Assembly: GCA_958450365.1 (NCBI GenBank)
Contig: CAUEEP010000727.1
Span: 997,501 to 1,061,500, forward strand
DNA length: 64,000 nucleotides
Source: Mesorhabditis belari
Lineage: Eukaryota; Nematoda; Chromadorea; Rhabditida; Rhabditidae
Direction: 5' to 3'
This document shows, in pieces, positions 12,987-24,291 of this stretch. The translations under genes were made by a program, and so were the position numbers. Each line of letters opens with the position of its first letter. Positions within the stretch are counted from its first letter, which is position 1. Under the pieces are notes generated by a model. It was not told the origin of the DNA, made no database searches, and worked only from the letters and a program-made list of their open reading frames with translations.

Positions 12987-14878
12987 TTAATCATCAACTG
13001 GCTCCGCTTCGTGTGATTCTCCATTTTCGCCATTCTGGTGCGGAGGAACTGCTTTGGAAACTTTATTTGTTGCCGCTTCTTCGTCTTCTGAAAGACGCTC
13101 TTCCTCTTCCACATGTTCTCCATTATCCCGAATGGCATTTGTCTCGAGAGCTCTTCGCGGGGGTCGATCTGGCTTTCTCCAAAGTGTCACCTCCTAAAAT
13201 GATAGATTAATGGAATATTGCAATATGCCAACCCCGTTACCAAAAACCCCTAATCAGAAACTTGAAAAGAACTCATGGATACAATTTGATGACCCGTACA
13301 ACGGGCACCAAATGATGATCGTCGAGCATCAGACCCGTGCCCGTTCCCATTCCCATTTGAAAAAAATTGTCAATAAAATATAGCTGAATCTTTGTAAGGA
13401 TGCAAAACGAATAACCTGTTGCTTAAAATATCGTCTGTCCTCTTCATCAACCAAAACAAGATTCAAAAAGTATCGAACGCTGAACTTCTTGCTAACATCC
13501 CGCATTGTAGGCGTAAGGTCGTATCCTCCGAGGAATAAACGAATGGGAATCGATTCACCTAATATTTTTTGAAATTTTAATGAAGTTCTAACTAATTATT
13601 AGGTTGCTATTTAGTGTATCAGTGAAGCGAACATTAATTTAAATCTAATTAATTTACCTCTGACTGGAGCGCCATCCATGATCTCATATTTAGCCAAGGT
13701 GTCGTTTTCATTGAATACATTAGGGCCCGTTCCAACGGATTCCTAAAAAATGCACGAATAATTGATACAACAAAATTACAAACCTTTTTGATAATTGTAA
13801 TTTCCATGTATTTGATCTTGATCCTGACGAGCAAAAAATAAATTTTGCCAACAATAACGTCCCGTAAGTGATATCTAAAGAATTGTTTTCTACAAACTAT
13901 ATAAAAACCGTACTTGCACTTATTGTACTCAAATTCAATATGTAGACAATCCTCGATTCCAACCTATAAAATAAATTAGTTATTCTGTCGATCGAACTTT
14001 ACAAATTACTAATCATTCTGGTTTAATACTTACCTCCATTTTGATATTCGAGTTGGTTTCCGGATAACTGCTTAACGTGTGCACAATAAGGTCTAACTCC
14101 CTTACAATATCCGTAAGTCTACGCACAATTGTCACCCGCAAAAAATATCTAAACTTCTCGAGTCAGTACCGGGTAGTGTTTCTTGATAAGCATACCGAAG
14201 CTTGACATTAGTCCCAACATACGACTCATAAGGCTTTTCGACATGTGGAAATTCAAAACGAAAAGAGGTGTTTTGCAAAAGCTCCCCAGGTCGAGCCAAA
14301 TCCTAAAGTAAAATTTATGCACGTGAAGAAAAAATTATTTACTTTTGTTAAGCTGATGAAATCATGTTGATTCCCACGATCGTAATAAACCTCTAAACAT
14401 TGCTGAAATTAATACTACCTAGTATGCTTTTAAACCAACCAATTTGTCCAATAAACTCAACACGGATTCCTTGGTGTTCCAGCTTTTGATTTTGCTTCTT
14501 CAAGGTGACATTTACGGTTCCACTCACAGTTTCCCCATCATAGAAAAGGTAGTGCGTTTCTGTTGTCCCATCCTCGGCTCTAAACATATAAAATAAATGA
14601 TCGAATATTACAAAGTGGAATAGTTTTTCAAACTGGCGTATTTTCTTTCAAATTTTGACGATTCGAACGATGAGCAATCAAAACACGCTCGATGACTAAT
14701 CTATTGGCATTGTTTCCGCAAAATTAATAAACAAAACTTTCGCACACCTTATTTTGGCTAATTTTCGTGCCTCCTCATCATCCAACTTTATCGACACTTC
14801 AGCCGATTGTCCAAAGCCGAAAAAAGCAGCCTATAAAATGAATGATGAACCAAAATAAACAAACATCAAACTAACCAT
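12987..14878 (-). CDS. vps-26: VPS26, retromer cargo-recognition subunit
   Basis: VPS26 is an arrestin-fold subunit of the retromer trimer (VPS26-VPS29-VPS35), which returns cargo from endosomes to the Golgi or plasma membrane. The ATG at 14878 is the last codon of exon 1; the next exon gives [20 protein letters not shown]. Later exons give [97 protein letters not shown] and QQEVTLWRK, all typical of VPS26. The tail ([13 protein letters not shown]... to EPVDD) is acidic and low-complexity, as in other nematode and animal members. It is transcribed away from the CHCHD1 gene, with a shared 500-bp upstream region. Confidence 0.95.
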
Positions 14879-15385
14879 ATGTCCGCCTTCGATAAGACAA
14901 TTGCCTCAATGCTAATGATATGGCAAGAGAATCTAAACGAAAAGTTGTTCTTGAAAAGCTTATGAAAGTTAACATAAACAAATGAAAAAGTTCGTGGACT
15001 TTTTGAAAAAAAGCAAAGAGCTCTCTGTGTTTGCAAATTGTTTGAACAAAAGGCAAATTGCCAAGTTAAAAAATGGATCTCGTTGCGACAAATTGAAAAG
15101 GATACGGTAGAAAAATCGAGGCTGAGAAAATATTTTCTCTCACTTCTTTTTAAGCTCAACTTTTTGTATTTGCGTAAACTGTTAACTTAATGATGTTTAC
15201 TGTTACTTGAAACCTTTAGATGATTAGATCACCTAGAGTTATGGATTCACGCAGTTGACGAATCTTAGCACACTTTGAGCAAAACTTTTTCACGATTTGC
15301 ACGTTCTTTTTAATCCGCAATTCCTTTACTGTCATTTTTTTAGATTAATGTATTTGCTTTTAGGTCAAAAAGAAAGAGAGGTGAG
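14879..15385. promoter_or_regulatory. divergent upstream region of vps-26 and the CHCHD1-like gene
   Basis: About 500 bp lie between two start codons facing apart, so promoters for both genes are expected here. A TTTTAG acceptor just upstream of 15386 (about 15361) may be the spliced-leader site of the plus-strand gene. I see no other conserved signal. Confidence 0.5.
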
Positions 15386-16021
15386 ATGTTATTTTCATCA
15401 CCATTGTTCGTTGGTGCGAGGGGGAAGATCGATTATCCAAAGGTGACCGTTTTCTCCGAGCTCATCCCACTGGCCTCCAAAAATCGAGTGATAGCACGGA
15501 AAAATCGAGCAGCTGGTGAGAGTTTTAAATATTTTTGAAAATGACAAATTTTCGTATGATTAAAAAGTAAAACCGAAGTAAAGTGAATCTAAACCAAAGG
15601 TTGTACTTTAGGATCTTCATGCACGCAGGAGTTGCAAGCCCTTTTTGGATGTTTAAAAAAATGGGAATTTGATGACAAACCGTGTGCGAAACAACACACC
15701 ACCTACATGGATTGCGTACACGAATCGCAGAGAATCGCTAAAGAGTATCACGAGAATGCGAAAAGGGTATTTTGTTTTGTCGGATTCTATTTTCAACCGT
15801 TTCACGCTTTAAATTTTGTAAATCTATAATGTATATTTTAGGGAACACTCGGAGAAGGTGAAGGTCAATCAATGACAGCAACGCAGTTTAACAAACTGAT
15901 GAAACTCTTCCCGCAGCCTGAAATGGGACAACCGCCATACAGAAAGATGAAACGATTACCTACGCAATCATACGCTGATGATATTTTTCATAGAAAAAAT
16001 ACTCCCGGAAAACCTAGCTGA
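15386..16021 (+). CDS. CHCHD1-type mitochondrial small ribosomal subunit protein mS37
   Basis: Three exons encode a protein of about 130 residues. Exon 1 is MLFSSPLFVGARGKIDYPKV... Exon 2 holds a twin CX9C motif (CTQELQALFGC and CAKQHTTYMDC), the fold of CHCH-domain proteins oxidised by the MIA40 pathway. The C-terminal exon (PQPEMGQPPYRKMKRLPTQ) is basic. The order and spacing match CHCHD1/MRPS37, a component of the mitochondrial small ribosomal subunit, better than CHCHD2/10 or COX assembly factors. The next gene, rpl-39, starts 126 bp after the stop on the same strand, so both translation-related genes may share a primary transcript. Confidence 0.8.
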
Positions 16022-16131
16022 ATGTTTTTTGGCTTCTGTTTGTTCTCTCTCATTTTATTACGTGTAGGGACGTGCGGCGCTCTCTTTGCGCCCCTCCCGT
16101 GTAAATATGTTAGGATAGTTTAATAAATTAG

Positions 16132-16142
16132 CCTATTTCCAG
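16132..16142 (+). promoter_or_regulatory. candidate spliced-leader acceptor for rpl-39
   Basis: The sequence CCTATTTCCAG sits directly upstream of the rpl-39 start and 110 bp after the previous stop. No upstream exon fits it, so trans-splicing (SL2-like if this is an operon) is the simplest reading. Confidence 0.5.
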
Positions 16143-16147
16143 GTAAT

Positions 16148-16345
16148 ATGGCTGCTCACAAGACCTTTATCATCAAGCGAAAGCTGGCTAAAGCTGCCAA
16201 ACAGAATCGTCCTCTTCCTCAATGGGCTCGAATGAAGACTGGAAACAAGGTGTGCAACGACTTTTAGTAGCTGTTATTTTTGTTCATTTAGATCAAATAC
16301 AACGCGAAGCGCAGAAACTGGAGACGCACCAAGCTGAAGTTGTAA
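16148..16345 (+). CDS. rpl-39: 60S ribosomal protein L39 (eL39)
   Basis: Two exons give the complete 51-residue protein. It begins [19 protein letters not shown] and continues [13 protein letters not shown], then [17 protein letters not shown] before the stop. Length and sequence are those of eukaryotic eL39, which lines the large-subunit exit tunnel. A CTATTTCCAG acceptor ends five bases before the ATG, as expected for a trans-splice site. The short distance to the upstream mitochondrial ribosomal protein gene suggests the downstream position in a two-gene operon. Confidence 0.97.
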
Positions 16346-16668
16346 ACGCGTGAATTCTACTCTAAAGAGCAACCTTCACCTAAAGATCAATCCGTTTTTT
16401 TTATAAATTGTTATTCTTTTGTCAAAGTAATTCATGAATCGCACACTTGAATGAAATAAGTCAAAGATTTTGTTGTGTTTGACCTCAAGAACTTTGGGCG
16501 ATAGGATTATGCGTGGCATTCTAGGATTTGCCACACACTTTTAAAGAAAATGGTTCGATCTGTTGTCTAATAGCTATTAAGTTGCCTTGGTTTATTTCAA
16601 CTTACTATCAAAATCTTTATTAACAGGAATCTCAAATTTTAATCATTATGGTAGAGTAGATTGACCAT

Positions 16669-18706
16669 TCAGCACGTGTCGGACGCTAGAACTAAAATGA
16701 AGAACAGTGAAGAACTTTAACAGTTTTTAAAAACGATTACCATTATCTACTTGCCACTCATCCCACATGCGGCAACGGAATGTTACATAATGAATTCGAA
16801 GCTAAAGAAGTTATAAATCAAAGAAAGCTCGATCGAATTCTATTCCATTAAAAACAATACCTACCTTTGTACTGATGCTTGCCACAGCAGCATTGTTGTT
16901 GTTATTCTGGTAGTTTGTCGATGAGAAAATCGTCACCAACCGTCCATTTGTAAACCATCGATAACCCCAGCGAAACATCTAAATATATATCATTAAGCGT
17001 ACAAAAAGACTATCACTCACAGGCCTGGTGATTTGATGTGCCCGAATAATCATGTCAAAATTATTTCTTTTGCAAAAATCTTCGATAACATCCCCTCCAA
17101 AAGCAAATGACACCCCTAAAAGTTGTATTTAAAAGAAAATAGGAAAAAAGATACATCTTTTTGAAAGCCGCCATCCGGTGACATCGGGATCTGGATCGGA
17201 CCAGACTGTATCACAAAGGATTCCATATGCTGGCACAGAACAAGGGCGTTCAATCTAAAAGCAACATTTATTTAAACAAATTCTGATAATTTTGAAAAGA
17301 AGCAAAGAAAATCACCTGGTCAAGATCTTCAATGCGGTCCATATAGGGGCTGAGACCCCCATGCATGCAAACTATCTAAAGTTGATTCCAATACATATCA
17401 TCAAGTGGAGATTTATGCGATACCTTTTCCGAGATAATGGCCATCGCGGGGAGACAACCAAATACATCAATAAAATGTCGCCAAATCTAAAAACAAACTA
17501 GAAACTAACTATAATAGTACTTCATTAAATAAAGCTTTAAAATAAAATACCAAATGGCCTTGATTGTCTTGGGGAAATTTGCTGCGGCACTCATCATAAA
17601 ATCCATAGCCGAGCGTAGTGTTAGCCTCTTCATGATTACCTCGTAAGATGTGCACCTGAACAATCATAATCTCAAACAATATTCCAGGATAAATACTCGA
17701 GTCGGATAGCGATATTGAAGGGCCAGCAACAAGCACATCGTTTCTACACCCTAAAAGCCAAAAATTTCTTCATTGCTGACTTTTAACCAATACCTGACTG
17801 CCACGATCTACGTAATCGCCAAGGAATAAGTAATTATTTCCTTCTCCTGGCCATCCAAGAGTACCGAATATCTGTAAACGTGAACATTTTATTGGCTATT
17901 GGCTACTTTATAAAAAAAGCATACCCTTCTCAAGTGGATGATATTACTGTGAATATCCCCAACGACTGTGAGAGGAAGCTGGTTGCTGAAAACAACAAAA
18001 AGATTGTCGAAGAATCCACTCGTCAGCTTACTCTTTGAGTCGAACAATCATCTTCTGCCGCATGAGACTTTTCTGAGCGAGATTGCACATCTGGACCGCC
18101 TAAACATGAGAAATTTAAAAAATAACATCTTTTCAAACTTCATCATATGATATCTTCACGTTGAGCGACTTCTGAAAACTAAAACAAAGAAATAATGCTA
18201 GAGGGATTTTAGAATTACAGACCTATCCGCGGCTGCTGCTGCGCGATTATATTGTGACTAAACTACAAATAAACGTGATAGACTGGCGAATAACTTACGT
18301 CAGATTCTCCCACCAGTGAAGCCGCAAAGATGCGCTTGAGAAGACCGGCCACGAAGCTGTGCTCCCAGATTTCAGATGTGGGTAGCTGAAAGTTAAAAAG
18401 TAACTACAGAAAAACCCCGTCAGCCTTTTTATTAACGAAAAGATTTTATAGCTAAAGATCTCAGCTAAAGATATTGACTCTAGGGGTTTCAAAAATCGTT
18501 TTACTCTATAGGGCCAATTTGTTAAGTTTCACTGTACCTAGCTTGAAAGGAAGCAAATACTTACGTGAACCGGCAATTCGATGTTTTCTGGTGGTGGAGG
18601 AATTGTGTCTACCTCTTCGTCCCGCTAAAATAAACTCTAGTGTAAAAGATTAAAAAAAAATAGTAAACGCAAAACGAACATCACTGCCGGACTCATTGCT
18701 TGACAT
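16669..18706 (-). CDS. divergent PP1-like serine/threonine phosphatase
   Basis: This is a PPP-family catalytic domain in many short exons. The start MSSNESGSD is followed by RDEEVDTIPPPPENIELPVH, then a linker. Recognisable motifs are VVGDIHSN (GDxHG with the last Gly changed to Ser), LFLGDYVDRG, ILRGNHEE, a region corresponding to FNCLPIAA (FGCLPAMAIISEKV), MHGGLSPYM, TVWSDPD, FCKRNNFDMIIRAHQ, and SSTNYQNN where PP1 has SAPNYC. The metal-binding Asp, His and Asn residues appear present. The protein ends WDEWQVDN-VLASDTC. It resembles the nematode-expanded, often germline, PP1-like family rather than canonical PP1. The upstream gene on the same strand encodes a protein with PP1-docking motifs. 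Confidence 0.85.
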
Positions 18707-19514
18707 ATCCAAGAATTAAAGCAACCAATAGTAATAGTCAAAAGTAATAAAGTGATAGTTTGAATGGGGAAAGCCCGGAAAAAGTGCAATTATGTTACCA
18801 ATTAAAATGGAAATTTCGGTGTTAAACAAATTTTCTCCAATGCTTGAGCACATTAAAAGATGTAAAGCAACAATCAGCCTGCAACAATCAGCCTGCAACA
18901 GTCAGCCTGCAACAATGCAGGCTGATTCAGAAAGCTCTTTACAGAATGAGTGACTCTATTTTTATTCGCAATTGATTTTATAGTTTTCGAGTGTGAATTT
19001 TCAGTTTTTAGTCCCTTTCTCAAAAACTAGTAGATGGTTCTGCGAGTTCAAAACACCATTCGATAGTAAATTTTTTTTTGCGCATCTTTTGAAGTATAAG
19101 TGATTTCGAATGACTTATTGGGTCTCGAGAAAATCTACAAAGTGTAAAGGGGGAGAGTACTCTCCCTAAAGTGTCCCCGGTGATTTGTGTACAGTTGAAT
19201 ATTCTGGGATTTTTATTGAAAACGTATATGGCAAATAAAAGTGGTAAAACTAGAACTAAACGCGCGCATTTTGCAAAAAAAAGTTATTAAAAATAGTGAA
19301 CGGGAGTCGAAATATGGGGGTGGGAAGAAAAAAAAAAGGGAAACTTCTGAAGTGTTTCGAAAAAAATATAATTGATATCAAGGATATCTGTTAATATATA
19401 CAAATTTTCGCATCATTTATTCGCACGAATAGAAACCGAGTACAAATATGTTGGCCAAGTTGAAGCTTATTGCATCGCTAAACAAATTTGTCGCTTTGCT
19501 TGCTTGGGCTTGTT
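18707..19514. other. intergenic region with short tandem repeat
   Basis: This region separates the Arg/Ser-rich gene's stop from the phosphatase start. At 18867-18927 a 14-bp unit (AACAATCAGCCTGC) occurs three times with an inverted partial copy beside it. The rest is AT-rich with no exon I can support. Confidence 0.4.
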
Positions 19515-21325
19515 TTACTCCTCAGTGCGAGACGATTTGGCGTGGCGGCGACGCTTTGAATCAATTGGCTGAAAAAAAAACAGTAGAATTACAATTTAAA
19601 TCGCTATTATAGAAACTATTCAAACACTAAAAATTAACCTCCAGCTGCTTCATAGCAACATATTTTCCATTCGTCGTATCACGCAGACGTCCTTGCTTGT
19701 CGATGCCAATTTGAGTGCCCGATGGCGTTGTCATAATTGGAGTCACCGCACGAGCCGTACGAGGAGTTGAGGAGCTAAAAATACAAGTAATTTACCAGAT
19801 CAATCAAAGCTTACCGAGAACGGGCTGTGCGTGGCGATGCTGTCTTGCGACGGGAACCTAAAATAACAAAATTAGATGATAGATGCCAAAAAATGTTATA
19901 AAATGGTCAAAAATATACCAGAAGGACGGCGGAGGTTGGAGCGACGAGGACGGCTCGAGCCATACTTCAACGAGGAGCGACGAGAAGAGGAACTGGTCGA
20001 ACGGTGAGGCTTGTGGCGGCGACTGGTGCGCTTAGATGGGGAACTGCTCGTGCGTGCGCCTCGACTCTCTTCCACTAAAAAAACAATTCAGACAGAATAG
20101 ATACTTATTAACTCCAAATAAACGATCCTAACGTACTTGAGCTGCTTGAGGAGCGTTTGTGTGATGTAGAGGATGAGGAGTTTTGGCGAGATGAGCGACG
20201 ACGTTTTGGAGCAGCGGTCGAGCTACGAGAGCGCCCTAAAATAGAATTTAAATTGAAAGAACAATATAAAAACATACGAGAGCTTGACTTGTTGTGTCGG
20301 TGGCGACGCTTGAGGGCAACTTTCTTGGCCAGATCATTCAAAGAACCGGTTAGAGGCAAGATGTAGGAAGGCCTAAGAATTGAAAGTATATAAAAACTTT
20401 CAGATCAAAACAAACTCAGAAGCAACGGTGACAACAGTTGTGGTTTTATTTTGTTGAGATGCCAATAGACGATTGCTTTCGTTGTTCTAAAGAAAAAGAA
20501 TAATTAATGTTGATCTCACAAAAAAAATACCGGGATGGGCTTGGCTCGAACGTCGCGAGAAAACGAAACACTACGACGCCGACTGGATGATCCTAAAAAA
20601 ATAATATAACCTTCGACATAAGAAATGAACTACCGTAAATACTGTAATAGTACCCCACCCCCCTCGTACAGTCGCGTAGTCAAAAAAGTTTTTTAGTATT
20701 TCATTTTTTTTCAAAGTGCCCGTATTTTCAAAAATGCATCTTTGGTATCAAAAAATAGCTGAAATTCAGGGCTATTTTTTGATACCTAAGCGAGCATTCT
20801 AGCTTAAACCAGTGTCGAGAAAAACTCGTTCAAAGCTAGACTACGCAACACTCCGCACCGTCATTATGGGGGTGGGGTACTATTACAGTATTTACGGTAG
20901 CTTAAATCCTTGAATAACGCCGTTAAAATTAAAAAAATTTCGCTAATTTTGATAAAACAACAAACAACAACAAATTAAAAGTTACGTGAAGTTGATCGAT
21001 CCGACCGTCCTGTGCGCAGAATGGATCGAAGCGACGAATCTGACCTAAAGAAAAAAAAACGTTCAAGAAGCAAAAACACGATAACTTAGATAAAAATAAA
21101 TCTAGCGTTACAAAGTGTAACGCATAATTCTAACATAAACTTATTGAAAAAATCTAGCTACTTTATAATATAAGTCAAAAAAATCAAAGTAAAAAGTAAA
21201 AGTAAAAGTAAAAGCTCCAAAGTGAAAAAAAATTCAAAAACAAACTTTCCGCTCGACGAAGAGGAGTCGCGAGAAGCAGGCGCAGCCTTCCATGGCCTCA
21301 TTGCTCGTCGACCAGAACACGGCAT
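19515..21325 (-). CDS. Arg/Ser-rich basic protein with SILR and RSVSF motifs
   Basis: Nine exons join in consistent phase. The protein begins MPCSGRRAMRPWKAAP, then has SLRSILRTG (SILR at residues 34-37) and RRRSVSFSRDVRAKPIP (RSVSF at 53-57). Next come TTTVVTVASEPSYILPLTG, then RS-rich blocks (HRHNKSSSR, APKRRRSSRQNSSSS, SKRTSRRHKPHRSTSSSS) and a C-terminal GTQIGIDKQGRLRDTTNGKY. I do not recognise the family. SILK followed by RVxF is the known arrangement of PP1-binding regulators, and the next gene downstream is a PP1-like phosphatase; a PP1 regulator is an inference. RS blocks would equally fit a splicing or chromatin protein. One intron (about 20597-20985) carries a MITE. Confidence 0.7.
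20631..20899. mobile_element. TACCGTA-type foldback MITE, copy 1
   Basis: The 269-bp element begins TACCGTAAATACTGTAATAG and ends with the reverse complement of the same sequence. The arms extend through a GTACCCCACCCCC block and inner GACTGTACG/CGTAGTC pieces. A copy at 45991-46258 is almost identical, which suggests recent activity. It sits in an intron of the Arg/Ser-rich gene. The TA at each end fits a TA target-site duplication. Confidence 0.9.
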
Positions 21326-22018
21326 GGAGTGGTGTGAAGAGACGAATTGCTGAGTAGCAAATAAGATGACCCATCAATCAGGCGTTTCCTTTTATTTGAC
21401 CTTTAAATGTAAATTTCGAGATTTGCGACAGACTCTCAGACAGATATGCAAATTCGAGATAAATCTGTAATTTCAGATAAACGTCATTTTCCTATATAAC
21501 ACCTAGTCCCATTTTGTTGATTACTTGTGTATGGAGCTGATACCCATGGGGATGGGATAAATGCGACCTTTTTTCCCTTTTCCAGCAAAAAAAGGTGCAC
21601 AAATGTTCAGGTGCGCAAAAAAAGGTCGCATTTGTCCCACTCCCGTATGGAGCTGATACCCATATCTTTTACTAGAATACTTTCTCTATAAGCGCACAGA
21701 ATGATGCTTATGAAAATACAAAGTGCGCTTATTTGTCGAATCTTATTTGTACTGTCTTGGGTGAGAAACAATGTTAAAATGGGCACATTTTTCAATCCGA
21801 TGAGTAATCTGGAGTACACCAAAACATGCAATGTTACAGCAAAATATTATTCAAGAGTGTCACATCAATGGGCTAATTCAAAGCCACTTCATTAAAGTCG
21901 TGAGAATTTTTTCATTTTTGTATGCCGGGGATCAGTTGACTTTTTGAGTGAGGAAATTATTTGAGTTTATTCTCTTTTTGAGTGAAACGATCATAGTAAA
22001 GCTTCCATTTCTTTTAAA
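21326..22018. other. divergent region between the Arg/Ser-rich gene and the 7TM gene
   Basis: Both neighbours are transcribed away from this stretch, so it should carry their promoters. Short direct repeats around 21530 and 21650 (GGAGCTGATACCCAT) are present. I see no gene in it. Confidence 0.4.
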
Positions 22019-24291
22019 ATGGACGACTCGCAAAAGAAGATGCATTCTGTAACCTATGCTATAATCTTATCATTAGTTGTTGCCATTCTTTGTGTCATCG
22101 AATTTCTCATCAATCTCGTTGTCATCTATGCAATATGTGAGAGATTTTCTCGGTAACCCAAAATTGTTTCTAGATAAGGGTCGATTATGGCGTCAAAACT
22201 CGACGTATGCTTTGTCTCTTGGGAACGTATTGAACGATCAGTTTCTTCTCATTTGCCATTTAGTCTATCTCGTGCCGGGATTGTTTCTACAAGTGAAAAG
22301 ATTAAATTTTGCAAATATATCACTCGTTTAGAGTTACCTTTCTTCCCAAGGGACAAACGGTTTCTTTCCATCGGCTTCAAATTGGGGTCTACTTGCTGGA
22401 TGGTACGTCACATCGTTTACACTCGCCTACATTGCAATCACCAGGTAATATTGTAAAAACGTTTGGGTGACTGAATTCAAGAAAAAAAGAAGACTGAACT
22501 GAATCGACTGAAACTACCGTAATCCCCCACCTGTCTGTCTGTCTGTCTGTCTGATGTAATATTGTAAAAACATTTGGGTGACTGAATTCAAGAAAAAAAA
22601 AGACTGAACTGAATCGACTGAAACTACCATAACCCCCTGCCTGTCTGTCTATCTGTCTGTCTGATGTCGAAAGTTCAAATGGAAAGCTCACTGGAAAGCT
22701 TCTTAAATCTTTCTCATTCAAAACAGGATCAGTAAATTTCTGCCTGCAATTCAGATTTGTCGTGATCGTTTTCAATTGGACAAATCTCACTTATCAACTC
22801 GCGTTCCTTTCAATGCTTTTCATCTACGCGATCTCTTGGACGATGTCTGTCATTGCACAATTCGTCTTCCCGTGTTGCCAGTCGGTTTTTTTAAATCAAT
22901 TCTCCATTTTAACAAATTTCTTTAGAATGGTGATGGATCCGTTCAGTTATGGGTACGAGAATTTGAGAATTTCTGAAAATAGAGACAAGCTTTCTAAAGC
23001 ACCGAAAATATTTCAGGTATAACTATGCCCAAATCGGGAACCTTTCGAATACATCAAATTCGTATTTCGATTTCCCGTTGAATAACGCGGTTTCAGCGAT
23101 CACTTTAGGCTGCTATGCATTGGTGAGTTTAAAATCGAGATTTTTAAGAGGAGAGGCTATCATAATCCCTTGTCTAAGTTAGATTAAATTCTAATCTTAA
23201 ATCACTCTTCGATATCATAGTAAGCCAGCTCAGGTAAGCCAGGCTTTTCATGATCTAACTTATGCTCTTTTGACCTTGCTTGATCTAGCTTCTCTTTTGA
23301 AACAACTCTTACAGCCGGGGGTACGGTAGCTTTTCACGTCTTTTAGCAAATGCTCACCGTGATTTCATTTACCCTTTCTAGAGATTGATTTCAGATTGTT
23401 ATCAAATTGATCTATGTCCGTGCTCGATACCGTGTCAACACCCGCCAAATTAAAGGCGCCAAAGAGTACACGTTCGTTTTTATTTTTTTTTTTAAATATC
23501 TCTATTTTTGGCTACAAAATTCGAGGGAAATTTCCCAGATAATTTCAAATTTTTGCAACTCAGTCACGAGAAAAGGGAAAATTGACCAAAAACCCTCGTC
23601 TTTCGCACGATTTTTTTGAAAGAAAATGATTCGATTTAGAAAGAAAAGAAGAAAACTTTAAACTTTGATGAATGTTAAAAGTTTTCAAATTTTTAGCTAT
23701 GCTCTTCAATTTTGTGCAATCTCATTGTTTTATGTTTTCAATTGGGTTTCGACAAGAGTGAATCAATCGATTTTCGGGAGTAATATTGAATGGTTAGTCG
23801 AAAGGGAAAAAAAGCTTAAAGCTTAAAAAAGCTACCTTAATTTTAAAATTAAAATAACTGTAGCCAGGTTCTAAGATAAAATGTTAGAAATGTTAGAAAA
23901 AATTTTGTCTCAAAATGACTACGGTAACTCAAAATGACCGTCTCAAAATGACTACGGTAACTCAAAATGACTGTCTCAAAATGACTCAAAAAATTTCCAT
24001 CTCAGGTATTCCTGCGGAATCTTCTTTTTAATTTTCAACTGTGGCGCCAACGGAGTGATTTATGTGTTGAGGAATAAAGAGGTGAAGATAAAAGCGAAAA
24101 ATTCTTAAATTACAGTAAATTGTTCGATTTTTGGCTTCTAACTATCGTACCCTAACTTCATTGCTCAATCAAATGCTTTTCAGGTGAAAAGAACGCTTTT
24201 TGGTGGTGGGAATCGATCAGTGGCCACTCTCAGTCTTCCACAACAATCAAACACGGAAGTCTCGTTGAATCGAAGAAAATCGAAACACTGA
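22019..24291 (+). CDS. nematode serpentine (7TM) receptor
   Basis: Ten exons in consistent phase encode about 350 residues with seven hydrophobic segments. The first is VTYAIILSLVVAILCVIEFL, after a short N terminus MDDSQKKMHS. Others include FLLICHLVYLVPGLFL, WYVTSFTLAYIAITRF (ITR where rhodopsin-like receptors have DRY), LSMLFIYAISWTMSVI, FPLNNAVSAITLGCYAL, LQFCAISLFYVFNWV and CGIFFLIFNCGANGVIYVL (an NPxxY-like position). A glycosylation-prone loop (GNLSNTSNS) lies before the fifth helix. The tail is basic. It resembles the srx/srsx group of nematode chemoreceptors, but I cannot assign a subfamily. The fourth intron contains a 110-bp tandem duplication. Confidence 0.8.
22445..22665. repeat. 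tandem duplication of about 110 bp in a receptor intron
   Basis: Two adjacent copies start at GTAATATTGTAAAAAC (22445 and 22556). Each holds a GAATTCAAGAAAAAAA run, ACTGAATCGACTGAAACTACC and a (CTGT)n microsatellite. The copies differ at only a few positions and in the microsatellite, so the duplication is young. Each copy starts with a sequence that could serve as a splice donor. Confidence 0.9.
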
